A stretch of 64,000 nt of DNA from Gigantopelta aegis (GCF_016097555.1 NC_054704.1:81434585-81498584), one strand, 5' to 3'; shown: positions 42,618-54,801, numbered from the stretch's first letter. The notes: generated by a model not told the origin, from the letters alone. Program-made: numbers and translations.

Positions 42618-43279
42618 CTTAGGAATTAAAAATCTCCTTGACTAATTGTCCAAACGTGAAACCTGTTTGTGGAGGACTTGTCTCGAGTTTGTCAGTCGAC
42701 GATTTGGTGTGGACGAAATGTTTTGTGTTTTTTAAATATTGTTTTTAATAATAGGGAAGAGAAAAATTTATGATACAAATTATTTAAGTAATATAATTAT
42801 ATATTTTTTATTACTTTTATCTGACACCAAATTTTGATTGGGGTGAACCATACACAGATGTAATATAATATAAACATTATATAAACTAGCGTTAATGGTA
42901 GATTAATATTTTGAAAGTTTTGTTTATATATTTAGGGGGGGGGGGGGGGGGGGCGAGTTCTGCGATAAATCGTAGAGTCGTATCTAAGCAAACCTATTTA
43001 ATGTTTTATTTGACGCTATCGGCGGATCTCCCTTCCCCCGTCAAGCCGGACTATAGAGGGAGTATATTATTATTAATCCCATGGCGCTGGTATCTAAACA
43101 TAACATGTCCATGAGGTGTGATTGGCGAATCTGACAGAATCTGACAAATTCATATCAAAATGATAAAAATCATTGTCAGTGTGCGCAGTTATTAATATTT
43201 CATTGTTCCGATAGAAATATATATATAAAGAGAATATTAAATGGGTGTGTGCTCTGCTCATTTCTCAGCCAGGGTTTTA

Positions 43280-43405
43280 TAAATGAAATGGATGGATGGA
43301 TGGATCGATGGATGGATAGATGCATAGATGGATGGATGGATGGATGGATTGATGAAAGGATGTAAGGATGAATGAATTAATGAACGAACGAACGAACGAA
43401 CGAAC
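43280..43405 (+). repeat. (GGAT)n and (GAAC)n tetranucleotide repeats
   Basis: GGAT modules with substitutions at about 43290-43370, then five to six GAAC units at 43383-43405. Confidence 0.85.
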
Positions 43406-43524
43406 GATTGTTTAACGACACCTCAGTCCGAAATCTATCTTGGCTAGTGTGCGTCAAATAAAGGTAAACGACCTGATGCAAAGTCACATCAGTAAAGTAA
43501 AACATGACACCTACTTTGTCATGA

Positions 43525-43842
43525 AGGAAATGTTTTATTTAACGACGCACTCAACACATTTTATTTACGGTTATATGGTGTCGAACAAATGGTGACGGAC
43601 CACACAAATATTGAGAGAGGAAACCCGCTGTCACCACTTCATGGGCTACTCTTTTCGATTAGCAGCAAGGGATCTTTTATATGCGCCATCCCACAAACAG
43701 GATAACACATACCACGGCCTTTGATATACCAGTCGCGGCGCACTGCGGAGCGAGAAATAGTCCAATGGGCCCACCGACAGGGATCGATCCCAGACCGACC
43801 GCGCACCAAGCGAACGCTTTACCACTGGGCTACGTCCCGCCC
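43525..43842 (-). mobile_element. Full-length SINE (head I, tail a)
   Basis: Reverse-complement copy in good condition. A perfect 14-bp duplication, CTACTTTGTCATGA, lies at 43511-43524 and 43843-43856. Confidence 0.94.
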
Positions 43843-44432
43843 CTACTTTGTCATGATGTATTCAGTCAACAAACATTATTTGAGAAAGAATACCGCTATT
43901 AGTATTACCATTAAAATTAAATATGTTTTCTCATGTAGAATATTGATATTGATGATGTTTGCAGTAGCTCAAACTTTTTTTTATATTTTCTAATATAGGC
44001 TCTATAAATTTTTTTAATTCTTTTTAACTTATATACAATGAATATTCAAACACTCTATCCTGGGCACATATATTGGCCATCTGGATTGGCCGTGCTGGAC
44101 AGTGAGTTGGCAATTAGAACATGTCAGTGGTTAGAGAGATAGAAGTTGAATTGTTAAAATTTACGCTGGGTGGGAACGAGTACCGGGGTAGCAAAATCCA
44201 GTTTGAGCTAAGTACTACAAACATTAGCACAACCAGAAGTACACTGAAAAGAAAGGAACCTTTTTTTTTAAATGTATTTATTATGTAATTTTAATCTTTA
44301 AGGAGTATATTAGTCAAAAGCATGACAGAAAGCTCGGGATAGTCTATTTAAGTAAAGTATCAGATAAGGCCACACTTTAAAAAAAAAATGCCGGCTTACC
44401 ATCCAAGTCTCTCTTTAAAATGTGGACGGGGA

Positions 44433-44470
<38 letters not shown>

Positions 44471-44534
44471 TTTTTTTAAACGCAAAAAAGAGCGTATTTC
44501 CAGTAACGTGACGGAAACAAATTCTGTAGGAAGA

Positions 44535-44842
44535 AGTTTGTTTTTGTTTAACGACACCACTAGAGCACATTGGTTTATTAATCATCGGCTATTGGATGTC
44601 AAACACGTGGTAATTTCGATTCAGTAATAGAGAAGAAACCCGCTACATTTGTTCTAATGCAGCAAGGGATCTTTTATATGCACTTTCCCACAGACAGGAT
44701 AACACATAGCACGGCCTTTGATATGCCAGTCGTAGTGCACTGGCTGGAACGAGAAATAGCTCAATAGGCCCACCGACAGGGATCGATCCCAAAACGACCG
44801 TTCATCAAGCGAGCGCTTTTCCACTGGGCTACGTCCCGCCCC
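44535..44842 (-). mobile_element. SINE (head I, tail b)
   Basis: Tail b on the left (GTTTAACGACACCACTAGAG) and the full head on the right (GGGGCGGGACGTAGCCCAGT on the minus strand). Confidence 0.9.
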
Positions 44843-44962
44843 AAATTTGGTAGTGTAGAAAACACATTTTCACTTCACTGCAAACATTCCTACAGATATG
44901 TACTCTTTTCCTTTACATATCGGTCCTGTTTTCTGGGTAAGATCGTGTTGGCGGAAACACAC

Positions 44963-44965
<3 letters not shown>

Positions 44966-45033
<68 letters not shown>
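44966..45033. repeat. (TA)n microsatellite
   Basis: Pure TA run inside intron 1. A G19 run follows at 45163-45181. Confidence 0.93.
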
Positions 45034-45036
<3 letters not shown>

Positions 45037-45892
45037 TCACATTAAAAATACCGCACAACGAACGTCATATAATTTATATTTCAAGAACAAAATTGTGGTC
45101 AATAAAAAATTAAATAATAATAAATAAACCGGAAGCGGCCTCTTAACCTAGGTCGTGGTTGAGGGGGGGGGGGGGGGGGGGAGGTCATGCGGAGATGATA
45201 ATCTAAGATCCTCGTAAATTATCGCAAAGAAAGGAATGCAAGATTGAGTATATGTTTATGAAAAACTCAAGGTAATAAATATAATAAGTAAAATGTGTCT
45301 GTACGCTGTGGCGAATCAATCCCATGACCCACTGCATGTCGTACGACCACTCTTTAACACTAATCTAGATCTCGTTTGCATTAAACCTCGGATACTAAAT
45401 TAAATTTCCTTTTGAAATAACAGTTAGATGTGTTGCCATGTCGTAAATTACCTAGGTTATAGTCGGCACTACATTCGTTGTTCGTCTGAACTTGAACTAA
45501 AAAATATATATCTACTAGTTACATAAAATGATTCGAGATAAGTTGCTCCTATACTCTGTTACTCATCTTGAGCTTATCGGTTGCTTTGGTGCAATGGGTT
45601 TAAATAGGAAATTCGAAAAATAGATCGGGATATCTTCCCATCGACATAAAAAAGCGAATGTGCGGATTATCTTCTCTTGGGCAAGGTAGTAAATATTCCT
45701 TTTAATTGAAGACGTGTAACTTGATAGGATTCAACGCGTATTTCTTTTCACATCTAAAGGCGAGCTCCTGAAAGCAAATATCGGGGTGTAGTGTGTATGG
45801 GATACTGCCAGAAAATACAGTATGAGTACGGTCGGTTTGCAAACCGGTTTGAGTTTTATCAATACAGCTCCACCTCAACCCCAAAAAACGTT

Positions 45893-46379
45893 TTCGACCC
45901 TGGGTAGCACCAGACCCATATATTTTTATTATATATTAGGATCTGGGTTTTTTTATTTGTGCCTTTTATTAAAATCAAACGGTTGTTAGCCTCATGTTTA
46001 ACATAAAAAAGAAAGAAAGATTTTATTTAACGACGCACTGAACACATTTTATTGTCGCCACTTCATTGGTTACTCTTTTCGATTAGCAGCAATGGATTTT
46101 TTTTACATGCACTATCCCACAGACAGGATAACACATACCACGGCCTTTGAAATACCAGTTGTGATGCACTGGCTGGAACGAGAAATAGCCCAATGAGCCC
46201 ATCGACGGGGATCGATCCCAGACCGACCGCTTTACCACTGAGCTACGTCCCGCCTCTCGACCCTGGGTAGCACCAGGCCCATATATTTGTAACACATTTT
46301 ATATTAGGATCTGTGATTTTTATTTGTCCCTTTTATTAAAATCATTTCAAACGGTTGTTAGCCTCATGTTTAACATAAG
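45893..46379 (+). repeat. Direct duplication of about 115 bp flanking a SINE
   Basis: TCGACCCTGGGTAGCACCAG at 45893 recurs at 46257. Both copies run on through AAACGGTTGTTAGCCTCATG to TTTAACATAA (46006 and 46379), with small indels between them. The SINE at 46010-46256 lies exactly between. Confidence 0.88.
46010..46256 (-). mobile_element. SINE (head I, tail a) with internal deletion
   Basis: Tail a joins the CGCCACTTCATTGGTTACTC body directly, so about 60 bp is missing. The head lies at the right end. Confidence 0.86.
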
Positions 46380-46399
46380 GTAATGTAACAAACCTTTTG

Positions 46400-46746
46400 G
46401 GGCGGGATTTAGCTGTCGGTTGAGTGCTTGCTTGAGGTGCTATGCGTCGCAGGATCGAACCACCTCGGTGAATCCATTCAACTGAGGCTTTTTTTTCTCG
46501 TTTCAACTAGTGCACCATAACCGGTCAACGGTCGTGGTATGTGCTTCCCCGTCTGTGGGTAAGTGCATATAATATAACAGATCCCTTGCTACATTGAGAA
46601 AGAGAAAAATGTTGCGGGTTTCCTGATTATCGGTTGCTTTGGTGCAATGAGTTTACGTGTCAGAATTACCGAATGTTTGACATCCAATAGCCGATGATTA
46701 ATTAATCAATGTGCTCAAGCGATGTTGTTAAACAAAAATTAACTTT
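46400..46746 (+). mobile_element. SINE (head II, tail b)
   Basis: Head GGGATTTAGCTGTCGGTTGA, B box GGATCGAACC, body and tail b. A CGGTTGCTTTGGTGCAATGA segment is inserted near 46639. Confidence 0.82.
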
Positions 46747-46937
46747 AATAAATAAAAAATATATTGATGCAAAGGAAAGAACAAAAAAGTATAATTACAC
46801 CTTCAGCAGAACACTAAACTATTTTGTTTCTAGCAAACGGTTATTTCGCCACTGTGTCTACAGTATAAGGAAGGAAACCCGCTTCCAGCACATAGACTAT
46901 CAAACAGTAGAATTTCTTTCTAATATATATATACTTC

Positions 46938-47128
46938 CTTCAGATAGGTAGAACGATCACCTGAGGTGTTAGGGTCGAACGATCGAACCTCCTCGGTAGG
47001 GCTATTCTCTTGTTTTTACCCCGTTCCAACCAATGCCCTCAGACCTGGTATATCAAAACATGTGGTATGTCGTGTCCTATTCGTGGAGAAAGAGTATATA
47101 TAAGATTCCTTGTTGCTAATGGAAAAAT
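46938..47128 (+). mobile_element. SINE (head II), 3' truncated
   Basis: AGATAGGTAGAACGATCACC head, B box ACGATCGAACC and the shared body to CTTGTTGCTAATGGAAAAAT. The (TC)n run then begins. Confidence 0.75.
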
Positions 47129-47134
47129 CCCTCT

Positions 47135-47213
<79 letters not shown>
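47129..47213. repeat. (TC)n microsatellite
   Basis: Pure TC run after CCCTCTCCT. Confidence 0.94.
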
Positions 47214-47218
<5 letters not shown>

Positions 47219-47654
47219 TTATTTTCATTCATACTCTCATGCTCTTTCAGTCCTGATGTCAGTTTTTTTTCCTTGCTCTTGTTTGTTCTTCTGCGTCTTG
47301 AGTCAACGACACCAGTTTTGTGAACAATGCCACACCGCGGGGACTCATATCCTCTGCACTTGAACGTTTTCGTGTGTAAAGCTCGGCTGCTAAATAAACT
47401 GTCGAAACTTAACAGTTTGCTCATATATGATGATGGTCATATAATTTACTTTCGTTCTTACACCACGGTTCGAGCGCTGTGGTATGAATGGACAATAGGG
47501 ATGTCTATTCGGGACAGAGGTTAATGGGGATATCAAAAAGGGCACCAACCGGGCTGCCGGTTTTCGGTAATATTGATCATATAAATTCATAGTACGCTAT
47601 GGAAATTAAGGCGCATTCAGCGCTGTGAAGGTGGTGCACGTCACAAGAACCCCC

Positions 47655-47978
47655 TGTCCCTCTGATTCTGCTACTGAACTGTGAACCTGTCTTGGTCAGA
47701 CAGCCCCGATAGGTGAGGTGCGTACACAGGACAGGGTGTTTTTGTTTACGTTTAATAAAAATACACTGAGATCACTAAGTGCGAGAGTGGAAACCTGCTT
47801 CCATCAAGTCAGTTCTTTTGGGGTTGTTTATTTGTTGTTGGTGGGTTTTGGGGTGGGGGTTTTTGTGGAGTGGGTGGGGTTGGGGTTCTTTTTTGCATCA
47901 TAACTGGCTGTCTGGTCCGTGGGAAAGTGTTTATCAAAGATCCCTTTACTGCTATTAGAAACAAAAATACCAGGTTTC

Positions 47979-48036
<58 letters not shown>

Positions 48037-48106
48037 GTGAGAGTGAGAGTCGGAAATACCAATGGTTCGACATCCAGTAGTCATTGATAAATAAATAAAA
48101 CGGTTA
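47655..48106 (+). mobile_element. SINE fragments interrupted by (GA)n
   Basis: A head III-type 3' end at about 47680-47740. Then a body fragment (GGCTGTCTGGTCCGTGGGAA) leads to a GA run at 47982-48050 and tail b (CGACATCCAGTAGTCATTGA). Confidence 0.65.
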
Positions 48107-48689
48107 GGCGGCGCTGGGTTTATTTTCAAACTTTCCCTCGCTATGCAATTAGACCGACGGCCTAAACACCCACTATGTACTTTCGAGAGCGTGTTTCAAC
48201 CTTTGTTGCATAAGCACGAAAATAAACCGAAAAGGAAGGATGAAATGCGTTATAGGTAAACAACATGCATGGTCACACACCCAAGACGTGTTCAGGAGCC
48301 CGAGTGATAGCGGTCGCTTGCTAAGCTTTCCTTCTCTTTTTCTTTTCTTTCTTTCTTTTTTTTCTTTTTTGTTTTTTTGTTTTGCTCCAAATGTTAAATC
48401 AATGTGGTATGATAGAAGACGATGGTACGAGTTAAGTTGTTCGCGAGCGCTCTTCTTCATGAACGCGCTCCTGGGTTCCATCCCATACAGTCACGTGCTA
48501 TGTAGTCATGGTAAATTAGCGACTGTCCGTATTTAACAAGTCGGCAGGTGGAACTCAGTCACGCCACATTTAGATGACACATTTGTCATAAATATAACAC
48601 GTTCGTAACAGACATCACGTGACTAGTGGCACGTCCGTCACACAACACGTCCTTCCTGTTGCAGTACTAGTAGAATGGAATGTAGATGT

Positions 48690-49137
48690 GATCAGCTGTA
48701 AAGCGGCGGTCGAGGAGCGATAGGTTGTAGGATCTGAACCCCATAGGGTTTCACCTGGTTTAGTCCATGATTTGGTCAATGCTCCTGTACTGTTATTTTA
48801 TCAAATGTTGTATTTATGGTCATTTGTCTATGGGAAAGACTATATAAAATGTTATCCTGTGTAACATGGGATTTTTTTTTTTATCCCATTTAATATATTT
48901 GACATTTAATTGTCGTTTTCCCGTCCCAACCAGTGCCACAAAGTGTATCAAAAGTCGTGGTATATGCTGTCTTGTATGTGAGGAAAATGAATAAAAATAA
49001 TATCCTTTGCTGGTTTTGAGGAAAATGTAGTAGGTTTTCTCTGAGACTGTATGTCAGACTTGTGGAATGTTTGACATCCAATAACTGATCAATACGGATA
49101 GTTACTGATCTAGTGGTGACAAAACAAGCGTCGACTT
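48690..49137 (+). mobile_element. Two diverged SINE fragments
   Basis: A head II-like start at about 48700 (AGGATCTGAACC), then a second copy at 48911-49137 with body and tail b (GACATCCAATAACTGATC). Confidence 0.62.
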
Positions 49138-49685
49138 CAAATGGTGATTTGTCTGGGAAAGAGCGCATAAAATAATAACCTATAATAAGACGAAATATAC
49201 TTCTCAACGTTTGCTAGGGGTATTTGGAAAACACATACATGTCAAATAAAGCAACTGCGTGTATTGTGTTCGATGGTTGACATCGTAGTCATGCATTACT
49301 ATGGTGATGAATGGATCATCCAAGCTGCACAGACTCATTGATCACATGTTGCACAAATTTAAGATGTGCACAAATTAGCATGACACATTTTGGTATATCC
49401 CTAGCGATTAGTATTTCTTTTCTTCTTCTTTTTTTCATTTATTACCAGACATCTCTGATATAACTGCCACTGATGAAACTATGTGTTTGGATGTCGTTAT
49501 AAACTAGCTATTCCACCGGTGGTTGATAACAGGGTGCTGGGGTGGCGTTAAGCATTCCTTTCCTTTTCCACCGCTAGTTAAGCAATATTCTCGGGTGTCT
49601 CCTGCAAATATTCATTTTACGTTAATCATTCATATATCCGCTGTCGTCTAACGACCTGGGTGTACTGAATAACGTTTCAAATATA

Positions 49686-49917
49686 ATGCTAGGCTCAGAC
49701 TACCAACTGCCACGACAAAGTTGGCCAATTTTCTGTTCTCACGACTTCTACGACTCTCTGAGCGCTCTTACAATTCGATTTTCGTTGTATATCACTTCTA
49801 CGACCGATCAGTTGTTAATCTGACCACACCCATCGTATGTAGACATTCGGGGAAATTACAACGCAACCGTCGAGCTGGCCAACTTCGTTGTGACAGTTGA
49901 CAGTCTGCACCTAGCAT
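49686..49917. mobile_element. MITE with inverted ends, copy 3
   Basis: The ends are ATGCTAGGCTCAGACTACCA and, in reverse complement, ATGCTAGGTGCAGACTGTCA. The inverted region continues to about AAGTTGGCCA. Length is 232 bp with no coding capacity. Confidence 0.8.
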
Positions 49918-50182
49918 AACCAACACATCTTTCCAGAATTAATAATTGAGCAACAAGCTGTAAGTCTTTGGGTTTTTTATGGGGGGGAGGGGGGGTCTTT
50001 TTTTTTAGGGGAGGGGGGATGTGTTTGTTTGTGTTTTTGTTTTGTTTTGTTTTGTTTTTTCTTTCTAAAAAGCTAAAAGCTGGAACTATTTTATACTGCG
50101 TTGTGTTGTTTTAAGGCGCGTAGGTTATGGCACGTTTGCCTTTTATGACGACATCGTTCCAGGGCTTGTGCCTTCAAAATTA

Positions 50183-50347
50183 TTACAGTTTATCCTTTTC
50201 TCGCTGTTCAGCACGCTTGATCGCTACAAAATCGTTAGTAGAAGTCGCGTTGTCGGGACAAAGCCTGAAACTCGCGTTGCCGTGTAAATGTTTACTACTC
50301 GCCGAATGTCCGTTTTGAACTTTACTTAAACGCGGGGTATCGGACAT
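50183..50347 (-). CDS. Candidate small exon or ORF, unknown product
   Basis: I do not recognise this gene. On the minus strand a good splice acceptor (TTTCTATATTTCAG, ending at 50359) is followed 11 nt later by an ATG and 54 codons to a TAA: MSDTPRLSKVQNGHSASSKH onward, ending in AEQREKDKL. The peptide is hydrophilic with a basic/acidic C-terminus and no known motif. The segment is clearly richer in CpG than the intron around it (CCGCGT, TCGGCG, AACGCG). It could be a 5' exon of a gene on the opposite strand, a retrocopy fragment or chance. Confidence 0.25.
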   Translation of the reverse strand: MSDTPRLSKVQNGHSASSKHLHGNASFRLCPDNATSTNDFVAIKRAEQREKDKL

Positions 50348-50578
50348 GTTTCTAAACACTGAAATATAGAAAATATTATCCTCCGTTGGTTTGTTCTCAC
50401 AATTCTGGACGATTAAATGTAAAATTATATACTGAGATAAAGAAATAAGGGAACACCTGCTATTGTAGACCAAATTTCAGTCAGTGTTAGCGGCGTCGTA
50501 ATGTCTGTATAAAGTTCAGTGATGCAATGTGGGACTGAATGGTAGTAACAGGAGATTGAATGTCAGAAATACAGATAC

Positions 50579-50802
50579 TAAACTTTGTTTTGTTTAACGA
50601 TACCACTAGAGTACAGTGATTTTATGCTATTGAATGTCAAACATTTGGTAATTTTGTCATATGGTCTTAGAGAGGAAACCCGCTACATTTTTCCATTCGT
50701 GGCAAGGGATCTTTTATATGCACCATCCCACAGACAGCATAGCTCATACCACGCCGTTTGATATACCAGTCGTGGTGCACTGGCTGGAACGAGAGATAGC
50801 CC
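50579..50802 (-). mobile_element. 5'-truncated SINE (tail b) with target duplication
   Basis: An 11-bp duplication, AATACAGATAC, lies at 50568-50578 and 50803-50813. The right end stops in the body (CGAGAGATAGCCC), so the head was never copied in. Confidence 0.9.
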
Positions 50803-50862
50803 AATACAGATACATTCCTGACACTATGGATGAGGGTTTTGGTTTGTTATAATCATAATGTG

Positions 50863-51125
50863 TTTGGTTAATGAATGAATAGATATAGCAATGGACGGAT
50901 AAATGAATGAATGAATGCGTGAATGTATGAATGAATGAATTTGAATGAATAAATGCATGAATGAATGAATGAATGGAGGAATCAATCTTCGAGGAAATCA
51001 ACCAATAAGTCAATCAATCAATCAATGAATCCGTCTATGAATGAATCATTAAATGTATCAATCAACGAATGAATGAATAAACGGACGAACGGAAGGACGG
51101 ACGGACGGACGGACGGACGAGTAGA
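50863..51125 (+). repeat. (TGAA)n-type and (GGAC)n tetranucleotide repeats
   Basis: Imperfect ATGA/ATGAATGA modules over about 200 bp, then ACGGACGGACGG at 51095-51117. Confidence 0.85.
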
Positions 51126-51830
51126 TGAATACTACTTTATTTGTATTTATAAAACAAAGTTCAGCAATGCAAGAACGTTATGAACAATTATTCATTCGGC
51201 GTTACACTGATGCCTTTTCCTTTGTTTAAAAAATAATAATAATTTAAAAATTCAACTCAATATCACTTTTGCACACAAATGTTTGAGAACTTGGTCTAAT
51301 TGTCTAACCTGTTTCAGAGCATTTAAGAAACGAATGCTCAAACATGCAGTAGCTTCAGTTGCTTGGTGTACTTTTTGACACCGTGTCAAGGAGTACAACG
51401 ATAATGGGATAAAGGAGTCATTTTTCAGTCGTTTAATATTCATTGTCAAAAGTGCATTAATTGTCACGCGTTTCAAAAGCCCTTTGTGTGCAAGACGTGA
51501 TCTGCGTCTAACAACAGAGAATTCTGGCACCAGGGGGGCAGCACTGTGTGAAAACAAACTTGGCTGCCGTGGAGAATTGTGGGCCTGGTACTTCAGTGTC
51601 GTTAAATCACAGCACTCCCTTTTTCTTTTCCGTTCTGTTTTTTTTCTTCTTCTTTCCCCCCCCCCCCCCCCCCCTTTTTTTTTTTTTCCTTTTTTTTCTA
51701 ATTTAGTTGTGCTTTTATGGATTTCTGGTCATCCTAACTGTATTATCTCAAATAAATTTTATATGGGAGTTAAAATGCACGTTTATTTTAATGGTTTGTT
51801 TTGCTTTTGTTTGTGTTAACGTTTTTGCTG

Positions 51831-51935
51831 TCTGTCCAGAACAGCGGGTTAGTGGTTAGTGAGAGAGAACTCGGTGCAGTGGACTGGGCGAGAGCCGGTA
51901 CCGGGATGCGAACCCCTTGATTCAGTAGAGTCGGG
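51831..51935 (-). mobile_element. SINE fragment (head III 3' end type)
   Basis: The reverse complement shows CTCTCTCACTAACCACTAAC and the CTGTTCTGGACAG junction seen at 38140-38200. Confidence 0.6.
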
Positions 51936-52421
51936 GTGTGGCGTGTATACATTTAAATAATAATTATGCAATAACTAAGGGAAGATTATAAGTGCATTCT
52001 GAGACGTTTAAATGTGTGCGTGGAGGGTTCTATCGTGTTAAAACCTGGGTTTGAAAACATGGGTGGTAATAACCCCCACCACACACTCTTCTATGGCCTG
52101 CTTTGACTATATAAAGGTGCAAACCTGTCGTTGCGAATTACCCTGTCCTTGACAGAAGACAGACATGACAGGCATGCGTTACAGCAACTTGCTCTGCACG
52201 TTCACGTTAAACACCCTGACCTTGACCTTGTTGCGTATTTGTGTTCTTTACTTTTGAAAGTTTAATTTCCTCCTCTCATATTTAATTGGCTACCAATTTC
52301 TTGCATCGCTACTCCACATCCCAATCCTTGTCTCTATACTGAAGGCACTTATGTTAACTTAAAAGTAATAATTGTGTTCTGAATTTGGATTCAGACTAAA
52401 ATTTCATATTTGTTATTACAG

Positions 52422-52982
52422 CAAAGTCACCTGAACTCGTTCCTGTGGACAATCAACAGGGACCCGCCGTCGTATCTGTTCGGCACGATCCACGTTCCGT
52501 ACACGCGCGTGTGGGACTTCATTCCGGAGAACACTAGACAAGCGTTTCGTCAGAGCGAAAACATCTTCTTCGAGTTGGACCTCACTGATCCGCAGACGAT
52601 ATCCGCTCTCTCCAACTGCCAGCTCCTACCCCACGGCGAGAACCTGTCCAACGTCCTGCCAACGGACATCTACCTGCGTCTGAAGCGGCACCTGGAGTAT
52701 GTCCGGGCCAACATTCCGGACTGGATGTCCGCGGACCAGAAAGGACGTGGGATATACGCCGACTACCTGTTCAACGCCATCGCCGGGAACTGGGAGAGAA
52801 AGAGACCCGTCTGGGTCATGTTAATGATGAATTCGTTGACCGAAAGGGATATTCAGTCTCGTGGAATTCCCGTGTTGGATTTATTCCTGGCACAGTCTGC
52901 GGAGCGGGTAGGGAAGGTTACGGGTGCGGTTGAGGTTGTAGAAGAACAGTGCGTACCTCTAAATGAGCTCAATTTTTCACAA
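52422..52982 (+). CDS. TRABD2: TIKI/TRABD2 metalloprotease, exon 2 (catalytic domain start)
   Basis: A strong match to TIKI proteins. These are TraB/PrgY-type metalloproteases, secreted or anchored at the cell surface, that cleave the N-terminus of Wnt ligands and so reduce Wnt signalling. The exon is 187 codons, phase 0 at both ends (acceptor TTATTACAG; donor CAA/GTGAGT at 52983). Counting from exon 1 it covers residues 40-226. LNSFLWTI leads to the first GxxH motif, GTIHVP, at 60-65 (His63, a likely metal ligand). Then come FFELDLTDP (Glu90), [28 protein letters not shown] at 151-170, [13 protein letters not shown] and [10 protein letters not shown]. The sequon NFS is at 223-225. The second GxxH motif and the C-terminal anchor must lie in later exons beyond the window. 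The exon is far richer in GC than its introns, and no breaks are seen. Confidence 0.96.
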
Positions 52983-53379
52983 GTGAGTTTTCTTCTTCTT
53001 TTTTAATTCTCTGGGTTTTTTTGGGTTTTTTGGCTTTGCTTTCCAGAATGAAGTCCAGGTTCCTTGCATCTAAACTCAAGGATTAGACTTTAATAAAGTC
53101 TCGTACATGCAAATAGCATATAGTTAGTCTGGATCCTTTGCCAGTCTTGACTCTTGGACTTTTTAAAGGTATTATAAACTATTTCCGATCCTAATCTCCT
53201 TAACAGATTGAAGCATCCAAATCTGGAGTAGTAGTTGAGTATTTAGAACAGATTTTCTGATTTTGCTTTCCTACGATAAAGCGTGAGTCTTTATTTCTCA
53301 ATTGTCCGTTGTGTGTTAACTAGTTTGATGCTCTGAAGATGCATAAAGTCTGATTGGGATTTATGAAAGCTGCCCTGGT

Positions 53380-53655
53380 GTGGCAGTCCTCTTAAACACA
53401 AAGTAGGAAGGATGTGTCGATTTGGTTAATGGCAGTCAGGAGGATATATCGATTTTGGGCGCGGCAATTCTCCTATACTCGAAGTCGGAAGGATGTTTTT
53501 ATCTTTGAATTGCAGTGCTCCTATGCACAAAGTAGGAAGGATGTATCAATTTGGGGAGTGGTATATATATATACGAAATGGTAAAGATGTATCGATCTGA
53601 GAGTGGCAGTCCTCTTATACACGAGGGTGGAAGGATGTATGAATCTGGAGAGTGA
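53380..53655 (+). repeat. Degenerate minisatellite of about 55-60 bp units
   Basis: Modules with TGGCAGTCCTCTTAWACACR, then AGGAAGGATGTRTCGAT, recur near 53380, 53440, 53510, 53560 and 53600. Confidence 0.65.
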
Positions 53656-54569
53656 GTGTCATTCTATTGACGAATCATCTGACAGTGATTCATGCGAGCA
53701 GTGAATAGCTTGTCATAATTTTCTTTCGACTCTGCCTTTTGCAGATATACGAGTTTAATATGTAGTTATGTTTGTGTGTTACATTAGTAAAAGATACTGT
53801 GACTATATTTATCCAAATAACTGACCAATTAAAACAGCATTTAATAGCAAGACTAACTTTAATGTATGGATTGCGTGGTGGTGACATTTGGAAACTGCGG
53901 GAATAGTCTCTAACTTCGTGTCTTGGTCTATTTCAGCCCCGCGCCTTTCTTTTAGTGTACACAACTTCGGCTTCAGACCTTCATGTAGGTAGCAAGAATA
54001 CATTAATCACAATGAAAGTGTGAATACTGTACTACATTATGAAGTGAGTTTGAATGTGACAGCATATCAAACCGTGGAATGTGGAGTTAGCACGTGTTGT
54101 GTATTAAGTTCGGGGTGTGTGTCGTAACGACACTTTGCGGTAATTCACAGCGTTGAATTGCCCGTTACGAACTGAGCCGCAAGGCACGCCAAATAAGCAG
54201 GTATGTACATTTAAAATGTGCACGACTCGTAATTTTGCGATTCTTCGCGACATTACAGTAATAACTTGTACCGGCAGTGTATCATGTATTCGCAAATATT
54301 CCCATTCAGTGTGGATTAAACGTACTCTAGGCTGAGGTGAGGTATTTCATAGTAATTGTTTAGGGAGCGGTGCATGGTGGGGTTTTTTTTTTTAATATAG
54401 AAAAGGAATCGAATGTTTTATTAATGTCATCCCATCGTGTACTTAAATTTAGAAATTATCTCTCACCTGCCACAAATTACGACTTTAAGCAACTAGTTTC
54501 AACGTTATTCATAATTAAATAGTAAAAGCAAGTGAAACTGAAAACACAACTCCATACATTGATCTCTTT

Positions 54570-54801
54570 GGGACGTAGCACAGTGGTGAAATGCTCGCCT
54601 GGTGCGCGGTCGATCCAGAATCGATCCCTGTCGGTAGGGTGATTAGGCTATATATTAATCCAAGCAGTGCACCATGACTGGTATAACAAAGTATGTGGTA
54701 TGTACTATCCTGTCTGTGGGATGGTGCATATAAAAATTCCCTTTCTACTAAAATGAGTAGCGAGTTTCCACTCTAAGACTATATATTATAATTACCAAAT
54801 G
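54570..54801 (+). mobile_element. SINE (head I, tail cut short)
   Basis: Head TTGGGACGTAGCACAGTGGT, body with ATAAAAATTCCC and the start of tail b (TATAATTACCAAATG). It ends there. Confidence 0.82.

Larger units (their letters stand above)
40919..52421 (+). other. TRABD2: TIKI intron 1 (11,503 bp)
   Basis: The donor is GTAAGT and the acceptor TTGTTATTACAG. An (ATT)n repeat starts 15 nt after the donor. The intron holds at least ten SINE copies, mostly on the minus strand up to 46.3 kb, a MITE at 49686-49917, several microsatellites and one candidate minus-strand exon. No alternative exon in TIKI frame was seen. Confidence 0.8.

Noticed and set aside
51252-51557. 101-codon minus-strand frame in intron 1
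   Set aside because: No domain or splice context seen. The CpG and acceptor evidence found at 50183-50347 is lacking here.
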